Below are positions 54,900-64,000 of a stretch of 64,000 nucleotides of DNA, one piece after another (positions within the stretch are counted from its first letter, which is position 1; the number at the start of each line of letters is the position of its first letter). The translations under genes were made by a program, and so were the position numbers. The notes under the pieces are model-generated. The model saw nothing but the letters and a program-made list of their open reading frames with translations. It ran no database searches and was not told the DNA's origin. The DNA is from Undaria pinnatifida. Lineage: Eukaryota; Sar; Phaeophyceae; Laminariales; Alariaceae. The stretch is from assembly GCA_012845835.1 (NCBI GenBank), contig JABAKD010000027.1, positions 62,001 to 126,000 of the forward strand, given 5' to 3'.

Positions 54900-55546
54900 A
54901 TTAGTCACGCCGGGCGACCATCGCATGAGTGCAGACGGTATAAAAGCCTCTAGTGCCCGCCTTTGGAACGGCTCGGGGTGTTCTAAAGCCACCGACATCG
55001 ACACCGACACCGACACCGACACCGACCGACCCCACCAGCACGGGATGCCTACTAGAAAAACAAGCACGGAAAAATCCAGGCTACGATTTACAGGAAAACA
55101 ATAAACGATTTAGCCGCAATACTGAAGTTAGCGAGGGATGCACCCTTTTTCAAACAAAAAAAATCAGCCTAAGCCAGAATTCCTGTTTCTTATCGGGTGT
55201 CCTGTACTGTATCATACATGTACCGTTACGCCGGGCGACCGTTGCATAAGTGCAGACGGGGAAAAAAAAACGAAGCCTCGCCGTCACAAGCACGAAGCCA
55301 CCGATCAAACCCCGACGATACGTGCTGCCTGTATACATGCTGCTCCAAGCTTAACCCCGACTCTGACCTCCGGCCAGCAAATTCAACGGCGCGATGTGTT
55401 CTAGAATCGTCGACAGGAGCCACGTCGGGCGGCCGTCGCACGAGTGCAGACGGTTATAGCACTTCTCGTAGAGGAGTCGGAAGGGCGCGAGGTGCTCTAT
55501 ATATCGCCGACCGACCCCTAAAGTACAGGACACCCACTAAGAAAAC
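54900..55546 (-). pseudogene. Three decayed copies of the sulfotransferase last exon
   Basis: On the - strand, at 55546-55421, 55262-55226 and 54962-54908, the sequence again reads CCGTCTGCACT.ATG and GGTCGCCCG. This is the code for NRLHSC(D/H)GRP, which closes the intact exon at 55701. The 55421 copy also keeps a YEKCYNRLHSCDGRPTW frame. The flanking intron is partly copied too (CTTAGTGGGTGTCC and CTAGTAGGCATCCC). (CCGACA)n lies at 54995-55024. Confidence 0.75.
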
Positions 55547-55700
55547 AAGCAATGAGAAAGCCAGGCCGAGACTTACAGGAAGATATTAAATTATGTAGCC
55601 GTTATACTTAATTTAGTGTACAACGCACCCTGTTTCAGAAAAGAATTCAGCCTGATCCGGCATTCCTGTGTATCATGAAGTAACCCGTACTGTACCCGAG

Positions 55701-55862
55701 TCAAGACGGGCGACCATGACATGAGTGCAGACGGTTGAAGAGCTTTTCGTTCGCGGCTTCGTTTTCTCCCAGCTTGCCGCGCACGTTTCTCCTTCGCACA
55801 CTGCTGTCCGGGTCGATGCAGTTCACAGGAAAGGCTCCCGACTCAAACTTCGACATAGACAT
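55701..55862 (-). CDS. Sulfotransferase last exon
   Basis: Acceptor GACGGCATCTGCTCAG. 53 residues, from MSMSKFESGAFPVNCID to NRLHSCHGRPS, then TGA. Phase 0 with the previous exon. Confidence 0.75.
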   Translation of the reverse strand: MSMSKFESGAFPVNCIDPDSSVRRRNVRGKLGENEAANEKLFNRLHSCHGRPS

Positions 55863-58800
55863 CTGAGCAGATGCCGTCGCACAGGGTGTTTGCGAAATAA
55901 AAAGCACGGGCAGGGTTCTTGTCATGTACTGATAATATTATAGCTATTGTTACTGTAGTACTATTATTAATAACATTACGTAGCTATCAGTGTTATTACT
56001 ATTACGTCTACTATCCCTAGAAATTTTCAGAGTCGATGCAGTGTATGGGAAATGTTCCCAACTCCAACATCCACATGGATACCTGGAACAGACGTCGCGC
56101 AGGGCGTAAAGGGTGTTTCAGGAACAAAAGCGCAACCACGGGTCTCGGCAAGTAGTAGTATTGCAAAGGTAAGGTACGGAATTCAAAAAAAAGAAACGTG
56201 ACAACATCATTTCAAGACACACATCGTTGGAGTCGTTGACGGGTGTTGAAGTTAAACACCGCAAGCAACGATGCATTTGTATGATACATCCTCCTGCAAT
56301 ATTATTAGAAAATGTGCATACGTTGTGCGCATTCCTTCCTGTTTCCTTCCCATCACAGGTCAGCCATTTGGCCCGCTTTTTCTCGCTTGAATTGATCAAG
56401 GTGCACCGTACAGCTTGAATTGATGTGGTCAATCTGCAGCTTGCACCGTATAGCTTGAGTAAGTGCGGTCATTTTTCAGTTTGCACACCGTACGGCTTGA
56501 ATTGGTGCCGTAAATTGGTTTGGTCAATTGTCAGTTTGCACGCCGGACAGCTTGAATCGGTGCGGTCAATTGCCAGTGTGCACGTTGATGTTGTCGCTTT
56601 TCAGTTTGCGCCGTACAGCTCAAAACTGCGCGATAAACTCCCAGATTGGAGGGCACCCGTATCTTGGGCATTCTTCCGAGGATATCGACAGTCGCGTTCT
56701 GAGATAAGGTACATATGTTACGCGCACTTTTTGTTGTTTCCTTTCTAAAATGGATTTACGATGTTGCTCTCTTGCATTGGCGTGGACACGGCACAATACC
56801 AATTGGTGCGGTCGATTTTACGTTGCACACCGTACAGATTCAATTGGTGCGTCAACTTTCAGTTTTGCACCGCACAGCTTGGATTAGTGTCGTCAATTCT
56901 CAATTTGTATCGTACAACTTCAGTTGGTGCGGTCAATTTTCAATCAGGAGCGTGCCTGTGTCTCGGGCATTCGGCCGAGGATATTGACAGCAATATTTTT
57001 AGATGATGGGCATACGTTATGCTCATTCTTCCCGGTTGCCTTGCCATTGTAGATCTCGCCACTTAGCTTCTTGCGGATGGGTGTGGTCAATTGCAGTTTT
57101 CATCGTACAGCTTCATCACCGAGGTCAATTTTCAGTGTGCACGGTACCTGTGCCTTGGGCAGTCGCCCGAAGATATTGACAGCTGTATTCTTAGACAAGG
57201 TACACACGATACGCGCATTCCTTCCTGTTGCCTTTCTATAATCGGTTTGTCTTTTTGCTCGTTTGCTTAAATTGGCGTGGCCAATTTTTCAGTGTGCACC
57301 GCACGGCCTTGAATTCGCGCCATCAGCACTGAATATTGGAGTCGAGCATCCGGAAGGTCGTCAAAGGTAAAAACTCCTATAAAACGAGTGATGATAACCA
57401 AATAAAGTTGTACCTGAGCCTTGGGCATTCGGTCCAGGATATCGGCTGGAACACTCGACGCCAGCCCCGACGTCGGCGACGACAACAAATTCACCATATC
57501 TTCGAATACGTCTTGGTAGTGCCCGTACAGCTGGTCGTCCACTAAGTTGCACCCCCTGGGAGAGTGGCGGGAGCAATGATAACGACGATTACGATCATAA
57601 CGATGATAACGATGATAACGACGTTCTTACATTCTCACATTAGCTCGTTCTCTCAAATCTAGCCCGCGGAAGCAACATTAACGATTATGGTGATGGTGAT
57701 GATGATGGTAATGGTGGTGGCCTCACAGCATTAATATGGCACTTCCCTCAAATATAGCCCTTGGCCAGAAAAGAACATCCCGACCAAATAAAATAATACG
57801 TGCGCCGCACAGTAGAGGGAGCAGAACAACAACGACAACAACAACGACGAAGCCAGGCGAAGACCGGAAGAGGTATCATACATACTATTCTAGCATGCGC
57901 GCACGGTAGTGTTGGCACAAAAGGTCTATAGCTCACACTAGCTCGGTATTGCTGTCCGCCTAGGCCGGGACGCCGACGCTATCATATCACCCTACACATC
58001 AGCACTTATAAAACGACAGCGACTGCACCGTCTCACTCCCAACAATTCTAGAACGACAGCAACTACACCGCCTGACAGCAACAATTACCGAAGGACAGCA
58101 ACTGCACCGTAATTACCGAACGATTCGAACTGGAACAACTGTTCCTTTTCACGGGGAAGAGAGTCTCGTGGGACTTGCCCACACACGAAACACATGCAAC
58201 ACGCGAAGTCACCCCAGCCGTCAAACCGGACCACACCCTGTTCGATGTGCTGTGTGGGTGTACACTACGCAAGCCACCATGGCGCAGTCTCTACGTAGAT
58301 TACCGGCAGGGGTATATGCGTTGTGTTATCCTTAGACTAGAGACTACCACTGTGTCCGTGGTTGTAAGGGCGAAGTTGTGTGCACTCGAAAGGGATTCGT
58401 ACAGACGGATATTTCAAGTGTGGAACGACAACCTAGCCGTCAAAAATGTGCACAACTCTGCCCGTGGTTCGTTTTGGTGCACTCAGAATGCTTGTAGAAG
58501 CAGGCTACGGCGGACACAGCCCACACCCGCGTCGTGATGCATCCTGCCCCGCGGCACCATATATAACGACACGTTTGAGTTCATTCCTGTTTTGATCAGG
58601 AAAAACACGTGAATCAGCCAGAGTAGCAACGTTTCCAACACCGTTACCAATGTTCACTTGTGACCACCTCGACATCTTCACAGACACAAAACGTACCGAT
58701 ACATGAATACGGAGAAGGTAGCAAAAAATCGGAGGACTGCGGCCACTGACCTCGGGATGTAACATTCATCTAACATTCATCTAACATTCATCTAACATTC

Positions 58801-61800
58801 ATCTAGCATTCATCTAACCTTCATCACCAATACAACATACCTGATAATACCGGCAGCTAACCCTAAAATACTTCGTATGCGCGGAAGGAAATTGCGAAAA
58901 GGTTGGCAGAAGGTCATAGGAGGGATAGTACTGATTCACCGACGGGTATCCGATCTACATCCGAACGGCATGTAAGTAATATAGTCGAGGGGCAAAAGTA
59001 ATGATCAACATTATTAATATACGTGTACGAAACGGCTATTCGTAGATGGAATACTTGGAAGTGCGTCATCATGATGCGACTGCCGGCTGCATCCTGCAAA
59101 GGCCAGAGCTGCAAAAACAGTTCGTCCGACATGAGGCGGTTCAAATTTCTCCATGCTACAGTCTCCCAACGTAGGCTCGTGACGAGAACCTTACGTTTCA
59201 CCCCGACGTAGAGCGCGCGCCGTGTGCAGGTACAGATCGCACCGATCCACTCCGAGATAAACGGGCGAGTATTGCAAATAAAGTAGCACCTACACTTGCA
59301 CGTATTTTTCGCGACAAAACGCAGATATGCTCCTTTACTGTTCCTTTACTGCTCCTTTACTGTTCCTTTACTGTTCCTTCACTGTTCCTTCACTGTTTCT
59401 TTACTGATCCTTTACTGTTCCTTCACTGTTTGGGTCCCATTGTGGGCCCAATACAACATACAGGCCGTATACAGAAAACGGAGCTACGCGCCTCAAAAAC
59501 ACCCAAAAAACATACCAACCAGTGTGTTGTCATTTCTGCGCGAACTCGAAAAACAGTACTGCTTCGTTTCGCAGTGTTTTTTCGCTTCAATGTTGTACCC
59601 CCCGCACCTTGTCTGAGACTAAAAAATGGCCGGTGTCTCAGGGTTAGGGTTAGGGTTAGGGTTAGGGCGGTGTCGTCAAAAAAAAGTCGCGCGCCCTCGA
59701 GACAGCTGTACCTGATGGCCCGTAGACACTCGTCGCTGTCTCCACCGGGGCAATGTGAACGTTGCCTTAAAGCCGGACCACGCACCCGCTGGGACTCTAT
59801 CCTCAGCTGCAAGTCGTCCATCTTCCAATGCATCAGGTCCGCCTGCAAGTAGAAATCCAGCAGTGATAGTATCGTGAGGTCTGTGCGCTACCAAGGGTTA
59901 TCGATAGAACAGGTATCAGCCCTAGCACTATAGCCCTATAATCGTACGAGGTTCCCACTTAGAATCCAAAAAATGCCGCTCTGGGTGAGAGCCACCAACG
60001 TTACAGTGGCGTACCTTGTAGCCGGTATCAGGTGAGTAGTTTGGTAGTATTTCTCGCTTTACATTAAAGTAGCCTTATCTGGGCTGCAAGTCGTCCATCT
60101 TCCAAAGCGTATGGTGCGCCTGGAATTATAACTCCAGCAGCAATAGTAACGTGAGGTCTGCGCGCTACCAAGGGTTGCAGAACGCCAACAATATCAGCCC
60201 GATAACTGCAGGAGGCTCCTACAAAAATCCCTAACAATGCCGCCTCGACTAGGCTACGGTTGGGGAGGGGGGGGGGGGGGGAACTTATTTCATGCACAGC
60301 CGTACTCATGTGACCATAGACCCACGCATCCCTACAATCCCGCTACGGAGCACGTCGGGTTTTCGCGACCAGGCAGACGTCGCATGCATCAAGCGCGAAT
60401 CGCGGTGAGATGTTAAGCGAGTCGCTTGACATGTGCGCTGCATCCTACTACTGTAAGAAGCAGTTAGTTGTAAGGCGGAATTCGGCACTTTGTGCGTACG
60501 TTCGTGTATACGGATGGCAGCTTTGAGCGAGGCTACGGTAAAGGGAGCACTTTGAGGGTGTGAAATATGATAAATATCAGTGGCTCAGGGCCAGTGGAGT
60601 GACTGCCTACCTCCCCCATTGCTGCCCATGTGTTAAGCGCTTGTGTCTGATTTTAGCGGAGTTCAGGACCAATGCTGCGAATGGCTGCCCCATCGCTTTG
60701 CGAGACTTGAGCTTTTGTGCGTTACGATTTTGTGAAACACGCCACCACCGACTTGTTTGTTAGTCCACTCGGAACGAAAGTTGGGGTACCGTAGAGGTTC
60801 CTCCCTCTATAGTGCCGGTTGAGTAATGCCGGTTGCCCGCTGTCGTGTCCGTGAAATCGTTTGGCCCGGCCGGAGCCTGCCATGCTAGTGCCAGTATCGG
60901 TATACCCAATAGTGTCGGTTGCCGCTATAGTGCTGGTATTCCCGGCTATTAATAGCATATTAATAGCACATAACGGCACTATAGAAGGACGACTGCTACC
61001 GTTGCCTTGGTCCATATTCTTCCAAGACATTGTTAGAAGACACTGTTGGAAGACATTGTTGGAAGACATCAACGTGTCGTTTGGCGTACCTCGTATTCGC
61101 ATCAGGTGTTTCTTTGCCGCGCTACACAAAAAGTTGTATGGATCGTCGTGCGCTCGATGCGTTCCGCATCGTCTCCATAGTGGTAGCGTTTCTTAACTAT
61201 GCATTGCAACAGGTAGGATAAGTAGCTCTAAATGTGTCGACATCGGTGACCACAGCTCACCCCCGTCAAATAAGCAGCACATGTTATCACTATAATTGTT
61301 GTCCCACACCGAAAACCAACTAGTTCATCTCCCGAAACGTCTTTGCAGTTTAGAAGGGGTTAATACAGAGTTTCACAGCTGTCAAGGTTTGTCGCCATCA
61401 AAAATCGGATAGGGTTCCATGCGTAAATGATAAAAAGCCAAACGTCTTCGTAAAAGCGCCCTGTTGACCCTAGTACTAACTAGCAGTCAGGGAAGCCACC
61501 GAACCATCTCCTCCATGAGGGCATAGCATACCCCGTCGCACCCGCGATGGTAGTACAGTACCACACACAGCTTGGAACTATGAGTTTCGGCGACTCCTCG
61601 ATCTCACAGCTAAACCGTATTTCTCAGTTCTTATATAGAGAATTTGCTCAAGACCCACCAAGACTGCAAAGGATTCCGACATCCTCTCGGTTATCAGCAC
61701 CGTCACGCCGCGTTTGTTCGCCTCTTTCACGACTTCGTCGGCAAGCCTGGCCGAATGTTTGAGCAAGAGGCCGGCGGGGTGGTTCGCATTAAGTCCAATT

Positions 61801-64000
61801 TCTTGAGAAACAAAAGACCAGGGATAAGTGGTCAGATTACGTCGGGGGGTGTCGACAAGATGCAGAAAGCGTAGGCAACGAAAAAAAAACGCATGAAAAA
61901 CAGGAGGACACATGAGTGAAGTAGGGCCCCTCGCTGATGGATGGTAACACCGCAAGGGGCGTTCGCATGAGATTATACATTAAATCATACCACGAACATC
62001 GCCAAAAGCGACCAATTCAAACGCTAATAAGAGGTATTGTTTCATGATACTACCATATGCGCATCGTCTAAGGGGACGATTAAATAACGGGCCGATACCG
62101 GTAGCATCAATCTCGACAGCACCTACCTGGTACTAGCCAACCGTTGCCGATCTACCACCCCAAAACTCGGCAACATATCATACCAAAATACCTCGTACAA
62201 AACAACACCAACATACGAGTAGCCTAAAACGACCAATAATACGCGTGTTTATCGGCGATGCCAAATATGGATCATTCACGCTTTACTGTGAGCACCGTGT
62301 AAAGCCACGAATAAAGAATGAGCCTAACGGTGGCATCAATCACACGATAACACGATAACACTACCAGCCAACCGTTTCCGATGGGCTCGTTACCTTAGAC
62401 CGCCACCAGCAAAAATTGAACGGAATCAATCATATATTGCTGGCATGTTCTAGTTCGCGCCGCTGCATGCTTCCGAGTTTGGCAAGCCCGACTCGCTTTG
62501 CTTCCGGTTATTTTTATGACAACATATTCAGAATATTCTCCAGATCACTTCAGATCACATCAGGACCGTCGCAAACAGACGCACGCTACCACAGAGTGAC
62601 GCCATACATCTATCTCGGACACGTACACACTCCTTTACGGGCAGTCAAACAAGATATAGGATGAACGGGATTCACCTACTGGCCGCGTCTTCGTCAACAA
62701 TGGTTGTGTAATCAACATCCTTTCCGGACAATAGCCACGCCATCTGGTTGCAGAATGGCCTGGCGTCACCTGCAGATAGCTTCCCAGCTCTGATTGCAGC
62801 AATCAGCTTCTGCGGTGTCTGCATTCAGCACGGGTGACCACCGACAACCACCAAGGATGCACAGGAGGAGGCACGATGCAAAATAACAACGGGCGCGATA
62901 GCATAACAGGCGCGGTATCATTTAAGAACCGCGGGACAGCAAAAACAACATGCGCGATAGAAATAACAAGCCCGACAGCAAGAATCGGCAAGCGCGGTAG
63001 CAAATCACAAGCAGGCGCGACAGCAACAAGCACAACAGTCTTAGCAGTTCTAGACAAGCGCTTTAGCGGTGACTAAAACCATATATCTTTCGTAGAGGGG
63101 GGGGGGGGGGGGGTACGACAAAACAATTCCACGGCGTCGTGTCTCGCTAAAGAATACAGCACAAACGCTACAGACTTGCAAAGCAAGAAGGCACGAGCAA
63201 CTCGCGCGAGTGGCCTATACGCTGAAGTGAAAAGGGATTAGATACAACGAACAATACTGTGGAGAATGCCATGCATATGTGGAAGACAAGGTCGTAGATA
63301 CCTATCATAGATTTCGTACACGCATGCGCGAGAGGACACATCACCGGCCAGGCAATACACGATCCCGGGTCGCGAGCGGTGTCACCCGTCATAGACGGCG
63401 TTGACCCGTCCCCGGAAGGTCAGCAACCGAAAGATAATCCCGCCGCATGACGAGAGGGCATAAGCCCACTGTCACTCTAGCTTTAGCATCTTCTTGCTAC
63501 GTCTAAGAAAGAAAGGTTTTAGCGTGCGTCCGCTGTGAAGGCGATCGTCAAGGGACCTCAGCACCGCGACGCCCTCTCCACTTCGACTTCAGCTCTGCAA
63601 CGCCCTCTCCGCTTCGACTTCAGCTTCGCGACGCCCTCTCCGCTCCGACGCCAGCTACGAGACAAGCACCAGACCTCCAGGACCGCCCTCTCGACACCAG
63701 GACCCGTGAGATTAGTGGTGACTACCGTGGGATTCGAACCCACGACTACGAATACATGACGACCTGAACGCCATTGCATAATACTATTACAACGAAGCCT
63801 TGGTCTGAAGACGCACCTTATATTTTCTCTTCAGCTCGCCTCTGAAGTTAAAAAGTGACAGGAAGCGCTCTACAGGGTCGCGCATTATTGTCACAAACTG
63901 TGCCCCAGGGACCAGGTCCTCCAGCACACCATAGGGGGTGTAGGGCGTTACGTGTCGAAGGCTGATATCGTACTTCTGGCCTTGATCACGCCGTGACTCC
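55701..64000 (-). CDS. Carbohydrate sulfotransferase, last six exons (gene continues beyond 64000)
   Basis: Exons on the - strand: 64000-63817, 62818-62676, 61746-61659, 59842-59712, 57555-57414, 55862-55701. Phases agree at all five junctions, giving 282 C-terminal residues. VTIMRDPVERFLSLFNF fits the 3'-phosphate-binding site (RDPxxRxxSxF) for PAPS. VLITERMSESFAVL followed by LMHWKMDDLQL and VDDQLYGHY are landmarks of galactose-3-O-sulfotransferase-type enzymes, which transfer sulfate from PAPS to sugars in the Golgi. The 5'-phosphosulfate site and the membrane anchor should lie in upstream exons outside the window. In an alga such enzymes may sulfate wall polysaccharides such as fucoidan; that is inference. 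Introns are 0.5-2.2 kb and hold decayed exon copies. Confidence 0.85.
56030..56120 (-). pseudogene. Decayed copy of the middle of the last exon
   Basis: GTTGGAGTTGGGAACATTTCCC and CACTGCATCGACTCTGA parallel GTTTGAGTCGGGAGCCTTTCC and AACTGCATCGACCCGGA of 55862-55801. The frame is broken. Confidence 0.7.
56390..57320. repeat. Tandem repeats of about 45 bp mixed with exon-end copies, in the last intron
   Basis: Units of the type TTGCACCGTACAGCTTGAATT and GGTGCGGTCAATTTTCAG, about 14 copies, grouped into larger units of 200-300 bp. Each larger unit also includes a decayed copy of the end of the exon 57555-57414 (next entry). Confidence 0.8.
56653..57185 (-). pseudogene. Three decayed copies of the end of the 57414 exon
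   Basis: At 57185-57144, 56992-56951 and 56695-56653 the - strand repeats the pattern GATAT(C/T)CT.GG.CGAATGCCCAAG, the last 30 bases of the intact exon, together with part of its donor side. Frame and donor are no longer intact. Confidence 0.75.
57414..57555 (-). CDS. Sulfotransferase exon with VDDQLYGHY
   Basis: Acceptor CCGCCACTCTCCCAG, donor CAG|GTACAA. Encodes GCNLVDDQLYGHYQDVF, then EDMVNLLSSPTSG and ILDRMPKAQ. The D..LY..Y...F pattern matches the C-terminal helix of the family. Confidence 0.85.
58745..58826. repeat. 11-bp tandem repeat (TAACATTCATC)n
   Basis: About seven units, in an intron of the sulfotransferase gene. Confidence 0.9.
59330..59428. repeat. 11-bp tandem repeat (TTCCTTTACTG)n
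   Basis: About nine units with T/C variation, in the same intron. Confidence 0.9.
59636..59668 (+). repeat. Interstitial TTAGGG run
   Basis: Four perfect TTAGGG units preceded by CAGGG. The flanks differ from those of the runs at 1131 and 29746. Confidence 0.9.
59712..59842 (-). CDS. Sulfotransferase exon with LMHWKMDDLQL
   Basis: Acceptor TGGATTTCTACTTGCAG, phase-2 donor ATCAG|GTACAG. 43 residues ending CLRAI. Donor choice: GTGCGT after GAGTCCCAGCGG would end the exon earlier, but only the later donor fits the phase of the next exon. Confidence 0.8.
60075..60160 (-). pseudogene. Dead duplicate of the 59842 exon start
   Basis: GCTGCTGGAGTTATAATTCCAG followed by LWKMDDLQP-coding bases copies the intact acceptor and exon start. 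TAA at 60075-60077 closes it after 14 codons. The intron in front (GCAGACCTCACG.TACTAT) is copied as well. Confidence 0.8.
60794..60996. mobile_element. pogo/Tc1-mariner-like MITE, copy 3 (in a sulfotransferase intron)
   Basis: 203 bp with TA on both sides. The inner ends read CCCTCTATAGTGCCGG and, inverted, CCTTCTATAGTGCCG. Confidence 0.75.
61365..61630 (+). repeat. Dispersed family 1, diverged copy in a sulfotransferase intron
   Basis: TTCACAGCTGTCAAGG, CGCCCTGTTGACCC, CACACACAGCTTGGAACTATG and CGATCTCACAGCT in the usual order. It ends about 30 bp from the exon at 61659. Confidence 0.65.
61659..61746 (-). CDS. Sulfotransferase exon with VLITERMSES
   Basis: Acceptor ACATTCGGCCAG, donor TTG|GTGGGT. 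29 residues: LADEVVKEANKRGVTV and LITERMSESFAVL. Begins at phase 2, matching the previous donor. Confidence 0.85.
62676..62818 (-). CDS. Sulfotransferase exon with FCNQMAWLLSG
   Basis: Acceptor GCTGAATGCAG, donor AGTAG|GTGAAT. 47 residues: TPQKLIAAIRAGKLSAG, FCNQMAWLLSGKDVD and TTIVDEDAAS. The CNQMxWxLSG part corresponds to the family's conserved N-Q/Y-L segment after the PAPS site. Confidence 0.85.
62840..63105. repeat. GCGCGATAGCA-type degenerate repeats and poly-G, in an intron
   Basis: 62880-63060 has 20-25 bp units (GCGCGATAGCATAACAGGC, GCGCGACAGCAACAAGC). 63096-63113 is poly-G. Confidence 0.55.
63551..63655. repeat. 30-bp tandem repeat, three copies, in an intron
   Basis: CGACGCCCTCTCCACTTCG plus ACTTCAGCTC, about 35-bp spacing, three units. 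Confidence 0.75.
63716..63743 (-). other. tRNA 3'-end fossil including CCA
   Basis: On the - strand, a perfect T-arm (GTGGG TTCGAAT CCCAC), then GGTAGTC, A and CCA. No matching 5' acceptor (GACTACC) or D-arm exists within 100 bp, so it is not a tRNA gene. The CCA, not normally encoded in eukaryotes, suggests a copy made from mature tRNA, or a retroelement primer-binding site read on the + strand. Confidence 0.55.
63817..64000 (-). CDS. Sulfotransferase exon with the PAPS 3'-phosphate-binding motif (partial, runs off the window)
   Basis: 61 residues, ending KRKYK at donor AAG|GTGCGT. It holds HVTPYTPYGVLEDLVPG and VTIMRDPVERFLSLFNF. The exon's 5' limit is outside the window. Confidence 0.9.

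Noticed and set aside
59423-59852. Two overlapping frames of about 140 codons, one on each strand
   Set aside because: Only the - strand part between 59842 and 59712 belongs to the sulfotransferase. The rest runs through the TTAGGG tract.
63700-63790. tRNA gene on the - strand
   Set aside because: Perfect T-arm but no pairing 5' acceptor, no D-arm and an encoded CCA.

Overview
The window is nuclear DNA from a repeat-rich eukaryote. Genes are few, split by GT-AG introns and far apart. TTAGGG-type telomere-like runs, tRNA-derived SINEs, MITEs and a chromodomain Ty3/gypsy-type element fill most of the space. My best guess is a brown alga (kelp- or Ectocarpus-like stramenopile), from the carbohydrate sulfotransferase, the long introns and the repeat style. 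That is inference, because no marker gene here fixes the species.

Two genes can be assembled with matching splice phases. On the + strand (about 40995-48165) there is an unrecognised, probably secreted or membrane-anchored protein whose C-terminus is built of small cysteine-rich modules, largely one per exon. On the - strand (from beyond 64000 down to 55701) there are the last six exons of a carbohydrate sulfotransferase. The two genes converge on a gene-poor 7.5 kb interval. In both genes the introns or flanks hold decayed extra copies of neighbouring exons. Weaker coding evidence: two - strand exons with a zinc-finger-like tail (6198-7009), a small two-exon + strand candidate (24743-25041), a 5' piece of a LINE endonuclease ORF (27663-28217, -) and an ORF at 38913-39347.

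Mobile DNA by region. 2.6-4.6 kb: a pogo-like MITE and a long-TIR MITE. 7.9-12.9 kb: several dispersed repeat families and poly-C tracts. 11.8-14.1 kb: a cluster of tRNA-derived SINEs, one split by a 747-bp PIF/Harbinger-like element. 14136-23104: a hAT-like element made of GGGTC words, split by a 7.3-kb LTR retrotransposon (LTRs 14216-14482 and 21270-21538, 4-bp TSD) that has lost reverse transcriptase. 26-33.5 kb: many copies of one dispersed family in both orientations. 35.1-35.8 kb: two SINEs in tandem. 36.7-38.3 kb: a second hAT-like element, of GGTAC words. 52.1-53.9 kb: a third, of GGGTAC words. The second and third keep similar decayed transposase N-termini.

The most interesting signals are (i) repeated exon duplication and decay in two unrelated genes, (ii) the uncharacterised modular Cys-rich protein, and (iii) three related non-autonomous elements, each with its own short-word subterminal array.
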